Shown in pieces: positions 46,001-54,421 of a stretch of DNA of 64,000 nucleotides. Numbering within the stretch: the stretch's first letter is position 1; each line of letters begins with the position of its first letter. The position numbers and the translations under genes were made by a program. Under the pieces are notes generated by a model. It worked only from the letters and a program-made list of their open reading frames with translations. It had not been told where the DNA came from and searched no databases. The stretch is from Deltaproteobacteria bacterium (lineage in GTDB: Bacteria; Desulfobacterota; Desulfobacteria; Desulfobacterales; G020354645), in assembly GCA_020354645.1 (NCBI GenBank), contig CP070652.1, positions 518,909 through 582,908 of the forward strand. Reading direction: 5' to 3'.

Positions 46001-46066
46001 GAAGCTCCCCGCCCTTAAGGGCGGGGCTTCCCTTAAAGAAAAGGCAGGGCTTTCAGGGAAGCAAGT
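46001..46066 (+). repeat. short GC-hairpin repeat (R5), internally deleted form
   Basis: GAAGCTCCCCGCCCTTAAGG continues into GCGGGGCTTCCC, then after AAAGAAAA comes GGCAGGGCTTTCAGGGAAGC, close to the right end of the 335-bp copies. It therefore joins left and right ends with the middle missing. It lies about 65 bases upstream of the sensor kinase on the same strand. The left flank is TTGA. Confidence 0.72.
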
Positions 46067-46129
46067 CGATCAAAAACGGCAACACCAAGCATAAACAGTA
46101 ATTCCTAAGAATTCCAAAATCTTGGAGCG

Positions 46130-47833
46130 ATGCCGGTAAAGGATATTATCGCGTATACCCAGGAGCTGCTATCACGGCTAGCCCAGCTTGAAAATCAAAT
46201 GAATGACCACCGCACAAAACTATTGCAGGCAAATCGGCAACATATAAAAGAGCTTGAAGACCACAAACAGACTGAGGATTTACTGCGTCTTCAACGTGAT
46301 TTGGGAATTGCACTAAATTCGATTCGTAATCTCAACAAAGGGTTGGATATATTGCTGGAAACCGTGCTCAAAATTGATGCGGTAGATTGTGGCGGTGTCT
46401 ACCTTGTAGATGATGTGACGGGAGGCTTAATAATGGCAGCCCACAAGGGGTTATCGCGTCAGTATATTGCTGAAGCGGATTGGTTTCCTGCAGATTCATT
46501 CCATGCACGACTGGTCGCAAAGAGAGCACCTTATTATGGTTTGTTCGACAAGTTCACCGATAACTTGGTAAAGAAGCTTTCGCAGGAAGGCCTAAAGTCG
46601 GTGGCAATTATTCCGGTGCAGCATGAAGGACGAACTGTCGCCGCGATAAACCTTGCCTCCTATTCATACAAAAAAATTCCATTCAGCGCCCGCAATGCTC
46701 TTGAAGCAATTGCTGCTCAGATCGGAGCCTTCATTTCTCGTGTTAAAGCCGATGAAAAACTCCGTGAAAGCGAAGAAAAATATCGCAGCCTCTTTGAAAA
46801 TGATTCCGATGCGGTAATGATTTTAGACGCGGAGACGCTTCGCTTTGAGGAAGCAAATCCGGCAACACTCGATTTATATGGCTATTCCAAAGATGAATTT
46901 TTATCTTTAACAATTGAAGATATTTCCGATGAAAAAGATAAAACCCGGGCAGCTGTCAAGGAATTAATTAACAATGATTTTAAATCTTATAGCGTGCCCA
47001 TAAGATATTTCAAAAAAAAAGACGGAACGGTGTTCCCCGGTGAAATATCTGCGGGTATATTTGTCTCAAAGGGGTGCAAAAAAATCATCGGTGCCGTGCG
47101 GGACATTACCGAACGGAAACGCTCAGAAGAGAAAATTCACACCTTGACTCACGAATTGATAAAAGCACAGGAAACCGAACGCCTTAAGATTGCGAGGTAC
47201 CTGCACGATCATGTGGCCCAGGACCTCTCCACACTAAAAATTAGTTGTGAGACACTTTTTGACCATCATCCCACCGACTCTCAAGAAATACAGCAGAAAC
47301 TTTCAGAGATATCACACATTTTACAGGGTTCAATCACTGCGGTGCGTGATCTTTCATATGACCTCCGCCCGCCCGGCATGGATCACCTGGGATTAGCCCG
47401 CACAATTTTTCAATACTGTGAAGAATTTTCGAAAAATAATAATATAAAACTTGATTTTTATTCTGCCGGTATCGATGATCTCAGGCTCGATTATGATATA
47501 GAAATCAACCTGTATCGTTTAATTCAAGAAGCACTTAACAATGTTCGGCAGCACGCAGAAGCAAAATCTGTTATGGTCAGGCTTGTCGCTTCCTATCCCA
47601 ACATCATCCTTCGCATCGAGGATAATGGCAAAGGATTTGATGTGGAAGGCCGATTAATCAGAGCGTCAAGTGAAAGGAGAATGGGTCTGGGGAGTATGCA
47701 AGAAAGGGTCGGTCTTCTAAACGGTAATCTTAAGATTCAATCCCGTTTGATGGAAGGAACAAAAATATTTATTGAGGTGCCGATTCGGGAGCAAAAACGT
47801 GGCTCAAAAGAAAAGCATCGTAATCGTCGATGA
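46130..47833 (+). CDS. sensor histidine kinase, HisKA_3 type, with GAF and PAS domains
   Basis: This 567-aa cytoplasmic-looking kinase has an N-terminal coiled coil (about 10-50), a GAF domain (about 55-205), a PAS domain (about 215-330), a HisKA_3 dimerisation domain with His359 in ARYLHDHVAQDLSTL and a HATPase domain with NVRQHAEAKSVMV and MGLGSMQERVGLLNG. It pairs with the response regulator whose start overlaps its end by 35 bases, so both are one two-component system of the NarL/LiaR type. The ligand is unknown. ATG 46130 has TTGGAG closely upstream. Confidence 0.92.
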   Translation: MPVKDIIAYTQELLSRLAQLENQMNDHRTKLLQANRQHIKELEDHKQTEDLLRLQRDLGIALNSIRNLNKGLDILLETVLKIDAVDCGGVYLVDDVTGGLIMAAHKGLSRQYIAEADWFPADSFHARLVAKRAPYYGLFDKFTDNLVKKLSQEGLKSVAIIPVQHEGRTVAAINLASYSYKKIPFSARNALEAIAAQIGAFISRVKADEKLRESEEKYRSLFENDSDAVMILDAETLRFEEANPATLDLYGYSKDEFLSLTIEDISDEKDKTRAAVKELINNDFKSYSVPIRYFKKKDGTVFPGEISAGIFVSKGCKKIIGAVRDITERKRSEEKIHTLTHELIKAQETERLKIARYLHDHVAQDLSTLKISCETLFDHHPTDSQEIQQKLSEISHILQGSITAVRDLSYDLRPPGMDHLGLARTIFQYCEEFSKNNNIKLDFYSAGIDDLRLDYDIEINLYRLIQEALNNVRQHAEAKSVMVRLVASYPNIILRIEDNGKGFDVEGRLIRASSERRMGLGSMQERVGLLNGNLKIQSRLMEGTKIFIEVPIREQKRGSKEKHRNRR

Positions 47834-48476
47834 CCATCCTCTATTCAGGGAAGGCCTCAGGTCTATAATCAGTCGCAATACCGGATACAAAGTTGTCGGC
47901 GAGGCAGGCACGGGGCGCGAAGGTTTAGAACTTGCGCTGGCGCTCAAACCCGATTTGATATTAATCGATATTTCCTTACCCGACAAAAGCGGAATAACAC
48001 TAACCCGCGAAATCCGCTGCCGTTTATCTGAAACTCGCGTTTTGATCATCAGCATGCATTCAAAAATAGATTATATTGCTGAAGCCTTCCAAGCCGGCGC
48101 AACAGGTTACGTTGTTAAAGAATCTGCCTCAAACGGTCTGTTGAGAGGTCTCGAAACAGTGACTAAGGGTGACTATTTCTTGGACAGTTCCCTGAGTCAT
48201 GCAGTCGTGGAGAATTTGTTAAATTTCCCGATAAAAGAGGCAAGAATCAGAGATGATGATTATGGTAGTCTAACGCCTCGAGAACAAGAGATTATGCGTC
48301 TGTTGGCTGAAGGTTTTTCAAACAAAGAAATCGCAAAAAAGCTTTTCATAAGCCCCAAAACCGTTGAAAACCATCGGTCGAATATTATGGGCAAACTTGG
48401 ACTCCATAGCACCATCGAGTTGGTTCGCTATGCTGCAAGGCTCGGTCTGATCGATGTCGATCTCTGGAAAGAGTAA
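47799..48476 (+). CDS. NarL/LuxR-family response regulator
   Basis: This 225-aa regulator has a receiver domain with the acidic pocket IVDDH, acceptor Asp57 in LILIDISLPDKSG and Lys in VVKESAS. A LuxR-type helix-turn-helix output domain follows, with LTPREQEIMRLLAEGFSNKEIAKKLFISPKTVENHRSNIMGKL. It is controlled by the kinase at 46130. The start GTG 47799 has GGGAG 7 bases upstream and overlaps the kinase by 35 bases. The frame can be extended to a TTG at 47772, which I consider unlikely. The target genes are unknown. Confidence 0.94.
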   Translation: MAQKKSIVIVDDHPLFREGLRSIISRNTGYKVVGEAGTGREGLELALALKPDLILIDISLPDKSGITLTREIRCRLSETRVLIISMHSKIDYIAEAFQAGATGYVVKESASNGLLRGLETVTKGDYFLDSSLSHAVVENLLNFPIKEARIRDDDYGSLTPREQEIMRLLAEGFSNKEIAKKLFISPKTVENHRSNIMGKLGLHSTIELVRYAARLGLIDVDLWKE

Positions 48477-48493
48477 TCTAAACGTTTATTACC

Positions 48494-48547
48494 GGGAAGC
48501 CCCCGCCTTTCAGGTCGGGGAGCTTCACTGACAGTCGGAAGCGAACC
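48494..48547 (-). repeat. short GC-hairpin repeat (R6)
   Basis: Read on the minus strand, GTGAAGCTCCCCGACCTGAA is followed by AGGCGGGGGCTTCCC, the same left hairpin as the other copies. On the plus strand GGAAGCGAACC (48538-48548), the right-end signature, follows the hairpin. The parts are thus rearranged relative to the long copies. It lies just after the response regulator stop and could work as its terminator. Confidence 0.6.
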
Positions 48548-48704
48548 TTGATAAACACAATAATCTGCTCTGCCCGCCGCAAATAGGATAATTTCCCGGC
48601 CATCTGTGATATTACCTCACCAAAATGAATCTATCTCCCTATGGACAAATCGCAAAATCCCAAAGAAAATAACTACTATTGGCAAACACAGGGAACAAAG
48701 GGTC

Positions 48705-48962
48705 ATGAAAAAATATAATGAGTGGATCATTTTGGGTTCAGACGGCAAACCAGCAAGAAGCACCAAACGAACCCCAACCAAAAATCATTCGGGTTCAAGA
48801 AAAAACTTGTTGGATATCAAAACCTTGGTCAGAAGTATTCAGCGTGCCGACGGTCAGGAAGATTGTTTCCTTAGCGGGCGAGTTGACTGTGACTGGGCGG
48901 ATTGTCCCTGGAGACCTTATTGTTTAGAAAAAACTCCTAAATTCCAAAAGGGAAATTTCTAA
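48705..48962 (+). CDS. small cysteine-containing protein of unknown function
   Basis: This 85-aa protein is basic in its first half (KPARSTKRTPTKNHSGSRKN) and ends with SGRVDCDWADCPWRPYCLEKTP, four cysteines in a tight cluster that could bind a metal. Its short N-terminal segment EWIILGSDGKP looks like a beta strand pair. I know no family for it. The start is ATG 48705, with GGGAACAAAGGG upstream; the frame extends to 48606 without a signal. It lies between the response regulator and the degenerate receiver. Confidence 0.6.
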   Translation: MKKYNEWIILGSDGKPARSTKRTPTKNHSGSRKNLLDIKTLVRSIQRADGQEDCFLSGRVDCDWADCPWRPYCLEKTPKFQKGNF

Positions 48963-49121
48963 CAACTTACAGAGCCACGTCTATCCTTATTTAAAAGAGA
49001 CAGACTTGATAAAATAACAATTTGATTAAAATCGAAGCAAAAATTTTGTGGTTTATTATCAAAAAGTAACAAAAACACAAAACGAGATCCAAATAAAAGA
49101 ACATCTACCCAGGAGGTAAGT

Positions 49122-49496
49122 ATGGCACACATACTTATTGTTGATGATCAGAAATGGGTAAAAGATTTATGTTCGGAAGCACTGTCCGCAGAAAAATACA
49201 AAATTACTGTTACGGCTGACATAAAAACGGTTATGAAAGACGTATCAATTTTTAAACCTGACTTGGTCCTGCTGAATCTTTATTTGAAACATGGGTTCAA
49301 CGGGTGGGACGTTTTGTTGGATATCAAAACACAAAATCCGCGACTTCCTGTGCTTATGATTACAGCTCACGATAAGTGTTTATTTGATTCCCGTCTTTCG
49401 CAGGCAAACGGATATGTTATCAACGGTTGCTTTGCTCGCGAAGACATAAAACAAAAGATTTCAAGTGCATTAAAACCCAAACCCGCCAGCCAATGA
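49122..49496 (+). CDS. stand-alone receiver protein lacking the phosphoacceptor aspartate
   Basis: This 124-aa protein has the receiver fold with the N-terminal acidic pair intact (LIVDDQ, D8-D9). The acceptor position reads LLNLYLKHG, with Asn52 where aspartate is expected, and the usual Lys-Pro near the end reads VINGCF. Thr is present in MITAHD. It therefore probably cannot be phosphorylated in the normal way and may act as a phosphorylation-independent binding module. AGGAGG precedes ATG 49122, so it is expressed. It is upstream of the glycogen genes with a 444-base gap. Confidence 0.88.
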   Translation: MAHILIVDDQKWVKDLCSEALSAEKYKITVTADIKTVMKDVSIFKPDLVLLNLYLKHGFNGWDVLLDIKTQNPRLPVLMITAHDKCLFDSRLSQANGYVINGCFAREDIKQKISSALKPKPASQ

Positions 49497-49940
49497 ATCG
49501 GTTGCTTGCTAACCGGCAATTATTCTGCTGCACTTAAATTTTGTCTGAATTTTACCTCGTACAATAAAGAATAGACAAAATACTTGCCGCAGACACCCCA
49601 CCGTTGTTTCTATTCCAAAGGATTTCCACCAGATTCAGTAACCATCAAAAATCACAAAAGGTATTGACAGCACCTTTTTCTTTGACTTAATCGCCTTTTT
49701 GGGATACTTCTTCACTATACAATGAATGAAGTCTCTTCCAGATGTCACCACTGCAAGTTAAGAAACTAATGACTTGAAACGAGTTTACCCAAATAGACTC
49801 ACCTAAAAAATTCCACAAATTTCAAATTAAAATGATTCTCGATATTATGTACAGTGTGATATCAGTTCAAGCGGAAAAATTTATTTTCGGTGTGCGGAGC
49901 ATAATTTTGAATATCAATATCGCAAAGCCGGGGAATATAA
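49497..49940. other. upstream region of the glycogen operon
   Basis: About 440 bases with no gene seen. It should carry the promoter of the four-gene glycogen cluster, but no convincing pair of boxes stands out. AT-rich near 49700-49900. Confidence 0.4.
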
Positions 49941-52900
49941 ATGGCTGACCCAATTCAAATCACCCAGGATCCTGCACCCGGATCTCGATTACTTAAATTT
50001 TGCGGGGATACCCAGGTTTTTACGCTTCATCTGAATTTCCCATTACCGGGTAAGGCATGGCTTCGTACTAACCTTGGATACGCAAAAATTAGACGCAGGG
50101 AAATCATTAGACGCGTTGAGTATAATGAAACTCCGTTGGGAGAAGATTGGTTCGATACACCTATGATAAGGGAAAACGACCAGAAGTTTAAAGTAACCCT
50201 TCCCCTGTGTGAAGTGGGGCATTTTGAGGCCAAATGCTTTTTTTTAAAAGAGGGCGAAGCCGACCCGATATGGCCCGAAGGGGATAACGCCGTGTTGAAT
50301 GTCGAGCCGGCCGACACTTGCTGCTCAAACAGCATTTATAATGCTTTTGTGCGGCAGTTCAGTTCAAATAAGTCCACTGAAAAGCCCTTGCCCGTGGAAA
50401 CATCCGCAATAAATGCTCTTGATAAAGCCGGTTACGCCGTAATCCCCCCGTCCGGAACATTTCGTGATCTGATCAATGAACTCGATTTCATCCTGGGTAA
50501 ACTGGGCTGCAGAGTCCTCCTACTATTACCAATTCATCCCACACCAACCACCTATGGACGCATGGGAAGATTCGGCAGCCCCTATGCCTCGCTAAGCTTC
50601 ACTGAAGTCGATCCGGCCCTTGCGGAATTCGATCCGCATGCAACACCCCTGGAGCAATTCATCGAACTGGTGGATGCCGTTCATCAGCGCAATGCAAAAA
50701 TTCTCATCGACATTGCCATCAACCATACCGGCTGGGCCGCCAGCCTGCACGAAACACATCCCCAATGGCTTGTGCGGGATCCGGCGGGAAGGATCGAGGT
50801 GCCCGGGGCTTGGGGCGTTCGCTGGGAAGATTTGACGAAGTTAGATTATACCCGGAAAGATCTCTGGCAGTATATGACAAAAGTGTTTTTAAAGTGGTGT
50901 CATCGAGGTGTCGATGGGTTCAGATGTGATGCAGGTTACATGATCCCGCTGGCTGCCTGGAAGTATATTATCGCAAACGTGCGGGATCAATACCCGGATA
51001 CGGTTTTTTTACTCGAGGGGTTGGGCGGTAAAATCTCGGTAACCCGCGAGCTTTTGAATTCGGCCAATCTCAATTGGGCCTATTCGGAGCTTTTCCAGAA
51101 TTATGATCGTGAACAGATCCAAAATTACCTGCCCAAATCCATCGAAATCTCAAGCCGGGATGGCATTATGGTTCATTTCGCCGAAACCCACGATAACCCT
51201 CGTTTAGCCAAGCGTTCGGAGGTATACGCCCGTATGCGTACAGCTTTATGTGCTCTTTGTTCACATCAGGGTGCTTTTGGTTTTGCCAATGGGGTCGAGT
51301 GGTATGCCACCCAAAAAATCAATGTGCATGATGCAGCGCCGCTGAACTGGGGAGCAGAACCCAACCAGGTGAGCCATATTCAACGTTTAAATTATTTGCT
51401 TAGAGTCCATCCGGCTTTTCAAGATCAAACCGAATTAAGACTCTTACTGCAGGAAGCGGGTAACTATTTGATTCTGTTGCGTCACCATCTGGATTCAGAA
51501 AAAAGACTTTTGGTTGTGGTGAACCTGGACGATAAAAATAAAATCCAGGCAGCGTGGGATCCTTGCCTGACAGGTATGCAAGGCAGGGAATTTGTGGATC
51601 TTCTTACCGAAGAAAAGGTGACCGTCTCTGAATCGGACGGCCAGCAAACCTTTTTGCTTGAACCCGGCCAGGTTTTGTGTCTTTCCCCGGATGTAAAAGA
51701 TTTGGCGCTGATTCGAAAAATAACTCGACAACCGTTTTTACTTCCTGAACGCATAGAATACCAGCGTCTGAGGGCTAAAGCGCTCGAAGTGTTTACATAT
51801 TATAAGGGAAGCGGCAACCTGGAAAATTTTGATCTGGCCCAGGCCGCACATTATATGAAAGAAGATCCTTTGGATTTTTGTGCCAGTCTCAATCCTATCA
51901 GCCAGGAATCGCGGGTTGTAACCTGGCAATGGCCGCGGGATTTAAAGCGAGAGGTCATGATGCCACCGGATCATTTTCTGCTGATCCGTGCAGACAGCGC
52001 CTTCCGCGCTCGGCTTGTCGCCAAAAATCGGACCGTTGGTTGTGAGGAAAGTCTGCCGAATAAAGATGGATCCTTTTTTGCGCTGTTGTCTCCAAAGCAG
52101 ACGCTTGAACCCGGACAATCCTATCGGTTGAAACTTTCGGTATATTCTCCGGAAAAATCCCAGCATGCAGAAGCGTCTATTTTAGCTTTGTCAAAGCCGG
52201 AAGAGATTCGAGTAAAAACCCTTTTTCAGCGGGCCGAGTTGGTGCATAAAAATCTTCTTTTTCTTGGAACCAACGGCCGGGGAAGTATGCTGCGGATCCC
52301 GGTTGCATGGTCAAAACTGACCAGCCGTTATGACGGCCTTCTGGCCGCCAATCTGAACCCTGTGTTTCCCGACGACCGGTGGATCATGTTTGCCCGGTGT
52401 CGGGCCTGGATTGTATATCAAGATTACTCCCGGGAAATCAGCACCGATTGTTTGAACATCTTTTGCGTCGAGGACCATTCACGGGGATACTGGCAATATA
52501 ATATCCCCACCGGTCAGGGGAAACACGTCAAAGTTTCTGTGAGAGTCGAAATGATATCCGGCGAGAATGCTGTCCGGTTGAGTTTTTTGCGCCATTCTGC
52601 CGATAAGTATACCAGTATGCTCTCGGATTCTAAGTTGGTAAAACTCATCCTGAGACCGGATATTGAAAGTCGCAACTTTCATGAAACAACCAAGGCATAT
52701 ATGGGACCGGAACAACGCTGGTCCGATACGGTGATCACCGACACCGACGGCTTTGCTTTCAGGCCGGATGGGGAACATACGCTTCAATTGGAAATCTCGG
52801 AGGGAAGCTTCGTCTGGGAACCCGAGTGGCAGTATATGGTTCACAGATCCGTAGATGCGGAAAGAGGCCTGGATCCGAATTCGGATTTGTTCAGCCCCGG

Positions 52901-54251
52901 TTACTTTTATTCTTTTTTAGAAGGCGCCCAAGAAGTAACCTTATCCGCTGAAGTGAATCCGAGCAAAGAATATGAACGCCGCCGCCTTTTTCCGTCAAAT
53001 CGCCGCGCGGCTCGTTTTAAATCCGAAGACCGGACGTGGCAAAAGCCGCCTGAAGTGCTCAATCGCGCACTGGATCATTATGTCGTAAACCGGGGTCAGT
53101 TGAAAACCGTTATTGCCGGATATCCATGGTTTCTCGACTGGGGACGAGATGCTTTAATTTTTGCGCGTGGACTGATTGCCTCAAAAAAAACGGAAGCAGC
53201 ACAGGCAATCTTAATGCAGTTCGGACGCTTTGAAGAACACGGCACCCTCCCGAATATGATCCAGGGTGATCATGCCGCGAACCGGGACACTTCGGACGCA
53301 CCGCTCTGGTATATCGTTGCCTGTTCGGATTTGTTCCACATGCGTGAAAACAAAGGCTTCCTGGATGAAGACTGCGGCGGACGTTCGGTGCGTCAAATCC
53401 TCTTATCCATCGGTCAATCCTTTATCTCCGGAACCCCTAACGGTATGAAAATGGATCCGGAGTCATGTTTGGTTTTCAGTCCGGCCCATTTTTCGTGGAT
53501 GGATACAAATCATCCGGCGGGTTCGCCTCGACAAGGATATCCTATCGAAATACAAGCCCTTTGGTATGCTGCTCTGCGGTTTTTGTCCCGGCTAGATGCA
53601 TCCGAAAACAAAAGAAATTGGAACAATCTATCCGCCCGCGTTCGGGATTCCATTATAAATCATTTCTGGCTGGATGAACTAAAGTTTCTGTCAGATTGTC
53701 TCCATGCACCGTCAGGACTTCCGGCCCATCGGGCAGAGCCCGATGATGCTCTGAGACCCAATCAACTGTTAGCGATAACACTGGGAGCCGTTAACAAGGA
53801 ATCTGCCTGTCGTCAAATTCTTGCCGCCTGCGAAGAACTTTTGATCCCGGGTGCCATACGTAGCCTGTCAAACAGACCTTTGCGTCGAGCCCTTGAGATT
53901 TTCCACCAAGGAAAGCTTCTCAACGATCCGCACCATCCCTACCAAGGAAAATATGCCGGTAATGAGGACACTCAACGGAAACCGGCCTATCATAATGGCA
54001 CTGCCTGGACCTGGCTGTTTCCTTCTTTTTGCGAAGCGTGGGCGATGACTTACGGTAAGGAGAGTAAAAAAACAGCTTTATCATGGCTTTCAAGCAGCAC
54101 TCGATTACTGGAACAGGGCTGTGTGGGCCACATTCCGGAGATTCTGGACGGCGATTTTCCCCACATCATGCGAGGCTGTGACGCCCAGTCTTGGGGCGCC
54201 AGTGAATTGCTGCGGGTATGGTTAAAGTTGGAATCTAATCACCTTAGATAA
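49941..54251 (+). CDS. bifunctional-type glycogen debranching enzyme: GH13 amylase domain fused to GDE_C amylo-1,6-glucosidase
   Basis: This 1436-aa protein joins a GH13 domain (about 150-560) to a C-terminal GDE_C/GH133-type domain (about 1040-1430). GH13 residues are present: DIAINHTG, Asp330 in GFRCDAGY, Glu359 in FLLEGLGG and Asp418 in ETHDNPRLA. The C-terminal domain shows AGYPWFLDWGRDALIF, GTLPNMIQGD and NRDTSDAPLWYI. The layout resembles eukaryotic debranching enzymes, which transfer maltotriose and then hydrolyse the alpha-1,6 stub. It should trim glycogen side chains after phosphorylase. The middle (about 560-1040) has beta-rich parts. It heads the operon with glgP, glgA and glgB. 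Confidence 0.88.
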   Translation: MADPIQITQDPAPGSRLLKFCGDTQVFTLHLNFPLPGKAWLRTNLGYAKIRRREIIRRVEYNETPLGEDWFDTPMIRENDQKFKVTLPLCEVGHFEAKCFFLKEGEADPIWPEGDNAVLNVEPADTCCSNSIYNAFVRQFSSNKSTEKPLPVETSAINALDKAGYAVIPPSGTFRDLINELDFILGKLGCRVLLLLPIHPTPTTYGRMGRFGSPYASLSFTEVDPALAEFDPHATPLEQFIELVDAVHQRNAKILIDIAINHTGWAASLHETHPQWLVRDPAGRIEVPGAWGVRWEDLTKLDYTRKDLWQYMTKVFLKWCHRGVDGFRCDAGYMIPLAAWKYIIANVRDQYPDTVFLLEGLGGKISVTRELLNSANLNWAYSELFQNYDREQIQNYLPKSIEISSRDGIMVHFAETHDNPRLAKRSEVYARMRTALCALCSHQGAFGFANGVEWYATQKINVHDAAPLNWGAEPNQVSHIQRLNYLLRVHPAFQDQTELRLLLQEAGNYLILLRHHLDSEKRLLVVVNLDDKNKIQAAWDPCLTGMQGREFVDLLTEEKVTVSESDGQQTFLLEPGQVLCLSPDVKDLALIRKITRQPFLLPERIEYQRLRAKALEVFTYYKGSGNLENFDLAQAAHYMKEDPLDFCASLNPISQESRVVTWQWPRDLKREVMMPPDHFLLIRADSAFRARLVAKNRTVGCEESLPNKDGSFFALLSPKQTLEPGQSYRLKLSVYSPEKSQHAEASILALSKPEEIRVKTLFQRAELVHKNLLFLGTNGRGSMLRIPVAWSKLTSRYDGLLAANLNPVFPDDRWIMFARCRAWIVYQDYSREISTDCLNIFCVEDHSRGYWQYNIPTGQGKHVKVSVRVEMISGENAVRLSFLRHSADKYTSMLSDSKLVKLILRPDIESRNFHETTKAYMGPEQRWSDTVITDTDGFAFRPDGEHTLQLEISEGSFVWEPEWQYMVHRSVDAERGLDPNSDLFSPGYFYSFLEGAQEVTLSAEVNPSKEYERRRLFPSNRRAARFKSEDRTWQKPPEVLNRALDHYVVNRGQLKTVIAGYPWFLDWGRDALIFARGLIASKKTEAAQAILMQFGRFEEHGTLPNMIQGDHAANRDTSDAPLWYIVACSDLFHMRENKGFLDEDCGGRSVRQILLSIGQSFISGTPNGMKMDPESCLVFSPAHFSWMDTNHPAGSPRQGYPIEIQALWYAALRFLSRLDASENKRNWNNLSARVRDSIINHFWLDELKFLSDCLHAPSGLPAHRAEPDDALRPNQLLAITLGAVNKESACRQILAACEELLIPGAIRSLSNRPLRRALEIFHQGKLLNDPHHPYQGKYAGNEDTQRKPAYHNGTAWTWLFPSFCEAWAMTYGKESKKTALSWLSSSTRLLEQGCVGHIPEILDGDFPHIMRGCDAQSWGASELLRVWLKLESNHLR

Positions 54252-54421
54252 AGCAAAAAGGGCTTTGGACAACAGCCCGTCGATATTTATCATTTTACTG
54301 TCGGAAAAAACATCAGGTATTCATACGTTGTGTATTGATTATTCCTTTTTTAATCTATATCTTTCCAACCATAAACAAGCCATCGGCACGTTTCAAATTG
54401 ATCTAATCTTGAGGGTGTCAG

